DNA from: Anaerohalosphaeraceae bacterium
GTDB taxonomy: Bacteria > Planctomycetota > Phycisphaerae > Sedimentisphaerales > Anaerohalosphaeraceae
DNA: 9,835 bases
Direction: 5' to 3'
NCBI GenBank assembly: GCA_030671565.1
Contig: DAOVIC010000054.1
Coordinates: forward strand, 1 to 9,835
The translations under genes were made by a program, and so were the position numbers. The notes below the pieces were generated by a model, which was not told the DNA's origin, ran no database searches, and was given only the letters and a program-made list of their open reading frames with translations. Shown piece by piece: positions 5,194-9,835 of the stretch. Every line of letters begins with the position of its first letter. Position 1 is the stretch's first letter.

Positions 5194-6813
5194 TCAAGAC
5201 TTCCGATTCATCCTCTTCGCCGCCTTTTTCTTCGCCTTCTTAAACGGAGCGCCTCCAGCAGATTTACCACCGCTATTTGGCTTAGCTTTCCCCCTGAAAG
5301 CTTTCTTAGACTTCGAACCCGTAGTCTTTTTCTTACTCTTTACGCCCGCACCTCTGGATGGACTGGCTTTCTTCTTAGATGGACTGGCTTTCTTCTTAGA
5401 AGGTTTGCCGTCTCGATCCTTAGGCTTTGGCTTCCCCTTATTTTTATCTTTAAACCCAGCCGCCTTCTTCTTGCGATCAGGTTTTGCACCCTCACGCTTT
5501 CCAGCCTCGGCCTTTCTCTGCCTGCCGCCGCCACCGCCGCCACTTTTCGCCTTTGCCCCACCGCCATAACCGCCGCGATTTCCACCGGCACCTTTCCGCT
5601 GTGAAAAACCGGTCTTCTTCTTCCTGCTCGCACCGCCACCGCCGCCGCCTCTGGGGCCACTGCTCAGCGTAACACGCACTTTATACTCAAAACCATCGTA
5701 ATATTCTTCTTTAAACTTCTGCCCGATAAAACGCTCGATCTTGCGTATATGCTGGATCTCGTCATGACTTACAAAAGTGATCGCATCGCCGGTAGCTTCC
5801 GCCCTGCCGGTCCTGCCGATCCGATGAACATAATCCTCCGCATAAGCCGGCACGTCATAGTTAAACACATGCGAAATACCCTCAACGTTGATACCTCTCG
5901 CTGCAATATCAGTCGCAACCATCACTTGGTATTTACCGCGTTTAAACCCATCCATAGCCCGCTGACGCTGCTTCTGCGTACGGTCCGAATGAATCGCTTC
6001 GGCTTTAATTTCGTTTTGTTTCAGCGTGCGGCATATCTTGTCCGCTCCGCGTTTAGTACGCGAAAAGATCAGAACGCTGTACATCTGCTGACGTTCCATC
6101 ATATAAAGCAAAAGCTCCATCTTCTGGTTTTGCCCAACAGGATAAATATGCTGAGTGATCGTATCGATAGGATTATGCTGCTTACCGATCTGGAGCATCT
6201 TAGGCGAACGCTGTATATGTTTCGTAAGTTTCTCAACTCCCTTCGACATCGTCGCAGAAAAAAGCAGCGTCTGCCGATTCTTCGGGATTATGTTGATGAT
6301 CTTCTGGATATCGTTCACAAAACCCATATCAAGCATACGGTCAGCTTCGTCAAGAACAAGAACCTCAACACTCGACAGGTCAATGGTCCCGCGATTAAGA
6401 TGATCGATCAACCGCCCCGGAGTAGCCGCCACAATATCCACACCCCCGCGTAAAAATTTCATCTGTTTATCGATCGGCGCACCCCCATAAACCGCAAGGC
6501 TTTTGATTCGCGTAAACCGCCCGTAACCTTTAACAGAATTGTCGATCTGAAGCGCCAGCTCGCGAGTCGGAGTAATTATCAGCGAACGGATCTTTTTCTT
6601 TTTCGACTTCTTACCGCTCGTCGCAATACGATTAAGGATCGGCAAAACAAAAGCAGCCGTCTTACCCGTCCCAGTCTGAGCACACCCGATCATATCCTTA
6701 CCAGCGATAACGATAGGGATCGCCTCCGCCTGAATTTCAGTTGGACCGCTATACCCGGTCGCCAGAACACCCTGGACCAACTCATCGCAAAGCCCGATTT
6801 TCTTAAATGGCAT
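5194..6813 (-). CDS. rhlE: DEAD-box ATP-dependent RNA helicase, RhlE group
   Basis: A 539-residue protein that unwinds RNA in ribosome assembly or mRNA turnover. The helicase core (1-380) has a Q motif around 24-28, motif I AQTGTGKT (45-52), Ia TPTRELA (81-87), Ib TPGR (131-134), DEAD (155-158), SAT (186-188), the ARGIN segment (305-309) and HRIGRTGR (330-337). All catalytic motifs are intact. From about 384 the protein is low-complexity: Gly-rich blocks with Arg/Lys, then Lys/Ala/Ser/Pro repeats including SKKKASP twice, ending in a KKAKKKAAKR-type basic tail. Such tails bind RNA non-specifically in RhlE/CsdA-like helicases. ATG 6813 has GGA 7 nt upstream. It is transcribed divergently from the PhnD-like operon and appears monocistronic. 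The family is certain; the rhlE symbol is by subgroup resemblance. Confidence 0.95.
   Translation of the reverse strand: MPFKKIGLCDELVQGVLATGYSGPTEIQAEAIPIVIAGKDMIGCAQTGTGKTAAFVLPILNRIATSGKKSKKKKIRSLIITPTRELALQIDNSVKGYGRFTRIKSLAVYGGAPIDKQMKFLRGGVDIVAATPGRLIDHLNRGTIDLSSVEVLVLDEADRMLDMGFVNDIQKIINIIPKNRQTLLFSATMSKGVEKLTKHIQRSPKMLQIGKQHNPIDTITQHIYPVGQNQKMELLLYMMERQQMYSVLIFSRTKRGADKICRTLKQNEIKAEAIHSDRTQKQRQRAMDGFKRGKYQVMVATDIAARGINVEGISHVFNYDVPAYAEDYVHRIGRTGRAEATGDAITFVSHDEIQHIRKIERFIGQKFKEEYYDGFEYKVRVTLSSGPRGGGGGGASRKKKTGFSQRKGAGGNRGGYGGGAKAKSGGGGGGRQRKAEAGKREGAKPDRKKKAAGFKDKNKGKPKPKDRDGKPSKKKASPSKKKASPSRGAGVKSKKKTTGSKSKKAFRGKAKPNSGGKSAGGAPFKKAKKKAAKRMNRKS
5357..5398 (-). repeat. 21-bp perfect tandem duplication inside the helicase tail
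   Basis: The same 21 bases (beginning GATGGACTGG on the plus strand) occur at 5357-5377 and 5378-5398. In frame they encode two SKKKASP heptads of the basic tail. Identity at the nucleotide level, not only in protein, suggests recent replication slippage, so the copy number may vary between strains. Confidence 0.9.
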
Positions 6814-6929
6814 CGATTTTTCCTAAATATAAACTATTTCTGCTGGTAATGCCCAGCCAATCATCTGCGATCCGGATCACACACTGTAAACCCAAAAAAC
6901 CCGCATAATCACCGTATAAACGCGGATTC

Positions 6930-6944
6930 TGCATAACTTATGCA
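6930..6944. promoter_or_regulatory. Perfect 7-1-7 palindrome TGCATAACTTATGCA, candidate operator
   Basis: A 15-bp uninterrupted inverted repeat about 117 bp upstream of the helicase start and 400 bp upstream of the PhnD-like gene. Its geometry (odd-centred, 15 bp) matches operators of dimeric repressors. The plus strand also contains TTATGCACA (6939-6947), which fits the DnaA-box pattern TTWTNCACA, but a single box is not evidence for an origin. The protein that binds here is unknown. Confidence 0.4.
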
Positions 6945-6970
6945 CAACTAAACAGAGGAGATTTGATCTC

Positions 6971-7090
6971 ATGACATGCAAGATGCACCGGCATACGGAT
7001 ACGATTAGTTGCAATAATACCACAAGTACACACTTTTTGCAACCCCAAAGTAGCAGTTCTGCTATTGTAGCCATAAATAAAGGTTCCTAA
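6971..7090 (+). CDS. Possible 39-residue small ORF
   Basis: ATG 6971 follows GAGGAG by 10 nt and the frame runs to TAA 7088-7090. The product begins MTCKMHRHTDTISCNN and is rich in Ser, Thr and His, without a membrane segment or known motif. Against it: the spacing is slightly long, the frame overlaps two inverted repeats (7008-7043 and 7051-7064), and the composition is not typical of conserved proteins. It could be a leader peptide or chance. Confidence 0.2.
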   Translation: MTCKMHRHTDTISCNNTTSTHFLQPQSSSSAIVAINKGS

Positions 7091-7181
7091 AGCGACACCA
7101 CCCTTTTATTCTCTGACTTTAGTCGATCCTGGCATCGTCAAGTGAGATCCCAAAGAGGATGAAACTGTTAAAGAAACGCCC

Positions 7182-7210
7182 TTGCATAACCGATAACCTT
7201 GATGTATATT
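7182..7210 (+). promoter_or_regulatory. Candidate promoter of the PhnD-like/kinase operon
   Basis: TTGCAT (7182-7187, 3 of 6 matches to the -35 consensus), a 17-bp spacer and TATATT (7205-7210, 5 of 6 to the -10 consensus). Transcription would start near 7217, leaving a leader of about 130 nt that contains the palindrome GCCTTGCAAGGC at 7234-7245. The weak -35, overlapped by a GCATAA hexamer, would suit a regulated promoter. Confidence 0.4.
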
Positions 7211-7346
7211 TAATGGGGAATTATGTAGACATTGCCTTGCAAGGCTAATGCTTTGCATCGGAGTTACCATAAGATTGTCACTAAAACGCATAAGCACCAC
7301 CTGGAGCAGATAAACGGCGCTTTGAAGTTGGAAAGGACATTTTGAT

Positions 7347-8306
7347 ATGGATCTAACATATTTCCAAAAGTATCGCTTAACATTAATCCTGCTGCTAACA
7401 ACACTTCTGCTGCCAACACTCCTTATCAGTTGCCGTAGTAAGGAACCGCCCGCCGAAGAGCAGGCAAAAGAGGACGCTTCCGAAAAAACTGCCGCAAATG
7501 ACGAACCCGCCATCAATTTGGCAGTTCAGCCCTACGCTTCACCAATTGAACTGGTCAAAAATTATACCCCATTGCTTGAATACCTCCGCCAACATACCGG
7601 CAGGCAATTCACCTTGACCATCTGCAAAAGTTACGAGACACATATCGCATGTGTCGGCGACAATGAAGTGGACATAGGACTAATGGGACCTGCCACTTAT
7701 GTAACTATGACTGAACAATTCGGTAAAAAGCGACTGGTGTGCTGTTTCGAGGTGAACGGCTCTCCAGAATTCCAGGGGTATGTCCTGGTCCGAAAAGACT
7801 CGCCCGCAACCTCCATCGAAGACCTTCAGAACAAGAGTTTTGCATCAGCCAGCAAGTTATCGACAATGAGCTATATCGCCCCTCGCTATATGTTCATCAA
7901 AGCAGGCGTTCCCTTTCCCGAAAAACGCTTGAAGATTGTAGGCAGCCACAGCAATGTCTCCCTGAATATACTCGCTGGTGACGTTTACGCCGGAGGCGTA
8001 AGAGAAAAAACGTATCAAAAATACAAGGACCGTGGGTTGAAGGTCATCGCTGTTTCACCGAAAGTAACTGAACATCCTTTCGTTGCCACTGACAAACTTG
8101 ATGCCAAAACATACACCCTGGTAAAGGAAGCCCTGATAGCTATAAAAGGCAAGGACGAAATAAAGAGACTCTTAGCGCCCATCCAGCCTACGCTTACCGG
8201 CCTTGTGCCCGTCGAAGACAAGGATTACGACACGCTAAGGACGATGATGGCTGCAGTCAGAGAAGATGAAGAACGTTTCACTCAAGAAAGGAAACAACCG
8301 GAATGA
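7347..8306 (+). CDS. PhnD-like periplasmic substrate-binding lipoprotein
   Basis: This is a 319-residue protein with a lipoprotein signal: basic start, hydrophobic 11-27 and lipobox LISC with Cys29 as the probable lipidation site, then an acidic, flexible linker (31-52). The mature domain starts at INLAVQPYASPIELVKNYTPLLEYL and contains VDIGLMGPATYV (108-119), FQGYVLVRKDSPATSIEDLQNKSFA (142-166) and GDVYAGGVREKTY (211-223). This is the pattern of phosphate/phosphite/phosphonate-binding proteins (PF12974). AAAGGA lies 9 nt before ATG 7347. No ATPase or permease genes adjoin; instead it overlaps a histidine kinase gene by 4 bp (ATGA), so a role as ligand receptor for the kinase is more likely than transport. 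The ligand is unknown: members bind phosphonates, phosphite and other small molecules. Confidence 0.88.
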   Translation: MDLTYFQKYRLTLILLLTTLLLPTLLISCRSKEPPAEEQAKEDASEKTAANDEPAINLAVQPYASPIELVKNYTPLLEYLRQHTGRQFTLTICKSYETHIACVGDNEVDIGLMGPATYVTMTEQFGKKRLVCCFEVNGSPEFQGYVLVRKDSPATSIEDLQNKSFASASKLSTMSYIAPRYMFIKAGVPFPEKRLKIVGSHSNVSLNILAGDVYAGGVREKTYQKYKDRGLKVIAVSPKVTEHPFVATDKLDAKTYTLVKEALIAIKGKDEIKRLLAPIQPTLTGLVPVEDKDYDTLRTMMAAVREDEERFTQERKQPE

Positions 8307-9601
8307 GACGGGTATTCTATATCTTCTCCGCCTTCATCGTTATCTCGTTTTTGATCGTTGGCGGTGTCCTAAATTATCTGATCCATTTCTATATACACCA
8401 GGAGACAGAGATTGGTATTAAACGTGACCTGGGAATAATCATGGCCACAACCCAGGGCGCATTGGCGCAGGGCGATTATGAACGCGTTGAGGAGCAGGTA
8501 TTTTTGTGGGGTGAAATCCAACCAAACGTTGTTACATTTAACGTCATACTTGATGGCAATATTACAATTGTCAAGTTTGCCCGCAAAATTCAGGGGCCTG
8601 ATATTTTTCGTCTTACGCAAACAGTGCGATTACCAAATGGCCGAAATATCACCTTTGAGATCAATTATGACTTATCCGATTTACACAGAAAAAGCACCAT
8701 TATCGCTATTGTTCTCCTGTCGATGAGCACTTGTATCGCAGGAGTATTCGTGTTCACGCTCTGGACGATACTGCAGCGTATGGCTTTTATACCCCTCAAC
8801 CGGGAAATCACTGAACGTAAAGAAGCAGAGCTGCAACGTGAAAAACTTCTCAAAATCCTTCAGGAAAAGAACGATGAACTGCAAAGCATCGTCTATATCG
8901 CCTCCCATGACCTTAAGAGCCCGACTGTAAATATTGCAGGCTTTTCTGGAGAGCTTAGCGAAAGCTGCAAACAGTTGCAGGAACTATTGGAAAGCAAAAC
9001 CCCGGAAGGCTTTGACATCAAGCGAATCAGATCGCTGCTCAATGAGGATATCCCGGAATCTCTTGGTTTCATCACAAGTGCGAACAGCAAGATAAGTCGG
9101 CTGCTCACTGCCTTTTTGAAGGTCTCACGTATCGGCACTGCAAAGATCAATATTGAACCGCTGGACATGAACAAATTGATCGCAAATATTTGCCAGGTCA
9201 TAAAGTTTCAGATCGACAGCAATGACACAGAAGTCGTGATTGACCACCTTCCCGATTGTCTTGGCGACGAAAAAATGATCGATCAGATCTTTTCGAACAT
9301 CATGGAAAATGCCCTAAAGTACCTTGACCCTGAAAGAAAAGGCAGAGTGCACATCTCAGGCCGCATAGAAGAAAACATGAGCATCTACTGCATAGAGGAT
9401 AACGGAATAGGCATTGATCCTGATTACAAGACCAAAGTATTTGAATTGTTCCACAGGCTAAATCCAGATGATAATATCGGTGGCGAAGGTATCGGCCTGA
9501 CCATTGTCTCAAGAGCACTCAGCCGCAACAATGGCCGAATCTGGCTCGAGTCTCAACCGGGCAAAGGCAGTAAATTTTTTGTGTCCGTGCCAACTGCATA
9601 A
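8303..9601 (+). CDS. Membrane sensor histidine kinase
   Basis: A 432-residue protein. TM1 is at about 5-30, then a periplasmic region of about 100 residues (31-131) without a recognised domain, and TM2 at 132-157. A charged coiled-coil linker (about 165-195, EITERKEAELQREKL) follows with no HAMP or PAS domain visible. The HisKA helix has YIASHDLKSP with phospho-acceptor His202; the two dimerisation helices are separated by an extended segment (about 219-258). The ATPase domain has the N-box (around Asn336), DNGIGI (366-371), the F-box (VFELFHRL) and GGEGIGL (393-399), all intact. AAAGGA lies about 10 nt upstream and the start overlaps the PhnD-like stop, so translation is probably coupled. 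No receiver domain or response regulator is present up to the window edge; the cognate regulator must be encoded elsewhere or further right. Confidence 0.93.
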   Translation: MRRVFYIFSAFIVISFLIVGGVLNYLIHFYIHQETEIGIKRDLGIIMATTQGALAQGDYERVEEQVFLWGEIQPNVVTFNVILDGNITIVKFARKIQGPDIFRLTQTVRLPNGRNITFEINYDLSDLHRKSTIIAIVLLSMSTCIAGVFVFTLWTILQRMAFIPLNREITERKEAELQREKLLKILQEKNDELQSIVYIASHDLKSPTVNIAGFSGELSESCKQLQELLESKTPEGFDIKRIRSLLNEDIPESLGFITSANSKISRLLTAFLKVSRIGTAKINIEPLDMNKLIANICQVIKFQIDSNDTEVVIDHLPDCLGDEKMIDQIFSNIMENALKYLDPERKGRVHISGRIEENMSIYCIEDNGIGIDPDYKTKVFELFHRLNPDDNIGGEGIGLTIVSRALSRNNGRIWLESQPGKGSKFFVSVPTA

Positions 9602-9634
9602 TTGCAGCACCCACCCCCCCCGCGCCGGGCGCAT

Positions 9635-9667
9635 AAAAAAAGGCCGACGTCTTACGAAGCCAGCCTT
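9635..9667 (-). terminator. Rho-independent terminator on the minus strand
   Basis: On the minus strand AAGGCTGGC (9667-9659) pairs with GTCGGCCTT (9648-9640), with two G-U pairs and a 10-nt loop, followed directly by a T-run to 9635. It would end a transcript coming from the right. No complete minus-strand gene lies between it and the window edge, so its gene must start or end beyond 9835. On the plus strand no T-run follows, so it is not a good terminator for the kinase operon. Confidence 0.7.
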
Positions 9668-9715
9668 GCCGAGGTCGAATAAAGAATATCTTAATATAAC
9701 TAACTAAATAATAAT

Positions 9716-9726
9716 GACCTCAGGTC
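9716..9726. repeat. Palindrome GACCTCAGGTC
   Basis: A perfect 5-1-5 inverted repeat in the A/T-rich spacer after the kinase operon. No T-run follows. Function unknown. Confidence 0.55.
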
Positions 9727-9784
9727 CTACAGAGAGATAGAGATATAAAAAGAAAGAGAGCGAATTACATAGTTAAGTATAACC

Positions 9785-9798
9785 TGATATCCATATCA
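9785..9798. repeat. Palindrome TGATATCCATATCA
   Basis: A perfect 6-2-6 inverted repeat close to the right edge. It could be an operator or part of the 3' region of a minus-strand gene outside the window. A purine-rich stretch (9731-9760, mostly A and G) lies just to its left. Confidence 0.55.
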
Positions 9799-9835
9799 TG
9801 CAACAACTTTTTTCCAATTTTTCGTAAATTTTACC

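Larger units (their letters stand above)
6814..7346. other. Divergent intergenic region, rich in palindromes
   Basis: This 533-bp region separates the helicase (-) from the PhnD-like operon (+). It holds six distinct inverted repeats: GATCCGGATC (6869-6878), 6930-6944, GAGAT-TTG-ATCTC (6958-6970), GTTGCAA/TTGCAAC (7008-7014 with 7037-7043), TAGCAG-TT-CTGCTA (7051-7064) and GCCTTGCAAGGC (7234-7245). It also has five GCATAA/TTATGC hexamers (6903, 6931, 6938, 7184, 7288). One short open frame with a possible ribosome binding site is listed separately. No tRNA or known riboswitch was recognised. Confidence 0.7.

Noticed and set aside
5749..6453. Plus-strand 234-residue open frame
   Set aside because: It is antisense to the DEAD-box helicase core.
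6939..6947. DnaA-box-like TTATGCACA as a sign of a replication origin
   Set aside because: Only one box was found, with no A/T-rich unwinding element, dnaA or dnaN nearby.
7160..7249. ATG at about 7160 with a 29-residue frame (MKLLKKRPCITDN...)
   Set aside because: The GAGG directly touches the ATG, leaving no spacer, and the frame runs through the candidate promoter.
7106..7516. Minus-strand 136-residue open frame upstream of and overlapping the PhnD-like gene
   Set aside because: It overlaps the signal peptide region of a strong lipoprotein gene on the opposite strand, has a Ser-rich random composition and no ribosome binding site.
9796..9835. Minus-strand frames entering from the right edge (one ending at 9796-9798)
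   Set aside because: Only about 12-20 codons are visible and two frames compete, so a gene end cannot be assigned.
1..9835. CRISPR arrays, tRNA or rRNA genes, complete mobile elements or defence systems
   Set aside because: No spaced direct repeats, cloverleaf-like segments, transposase/integrase motifs or known defence domains were seen on either strand.

Overview
This window reads as ordinary bacterial chromosome with housekeeping genes and two small accessory modules. The mix of a YlxP-type protein, ribF, a B12-binding radical SAM protein with a DUF4070-like C-terminus and an RhlE-type helicase with a long Gly/Lys tail, separated by wide intergenic spaces, loosely suggests a free-living environmental bacterium, possibly Planctomycetota (Phycisphaerae-like). 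That placement is a low-confidence impression; no marker gene proves it.

Left part (1-2701): the 3' end of a DUF503/YlxP gene (+) converges on a two-gene minus-strand operon. This operon holds a His-rich putative metal permease followed by a Fur/Zur-family regulator. It starts at a promoter whose -35 box lies inside a perfect 13-bp palindrome, so metal-dependent autoregulation is likely. On the plus strand ribF follows, preceded by three tandem copies of a 10-bp repeat. YlxP and RibF genes often sit in the same translation-related cluster, so the metal operon looks like an insertion into that cluster.

Middle part (2704-6813): three minus-strand genes lie here. A B12-binding radical SAM protein converges on ribF with a 2-bp gap. 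A small orphan membrane protein has a very good ribosome binding site. The last is a DEAD-box RNA helicase of the RhlE group with a long basic tail. The spacers between them hold a few palindromes and no convincing genes.

Right part (6814-9835): a 533-bp divergent intergenic region is unusually rich in palindromes and GCATAA hexamers. It is followed by a two-gene plus-strand operon that overlaps by 4 bp: a PhnD-like lipoprotein and a membrane histidine kinase. No ABC transporter subunits or response regulator are next to them, so the pair probably works as a periplasmic-ligand sensor and not as an uptake system. After the kinase, a minus-strand intrinsic terminator points to a gene beyond the right edge.

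The most interesting points are the Fur-box/His-rich permease operon, whose permease has a visible internal duplication, and the PhnD-like/kinase pair behind its palindrome-rich leader.
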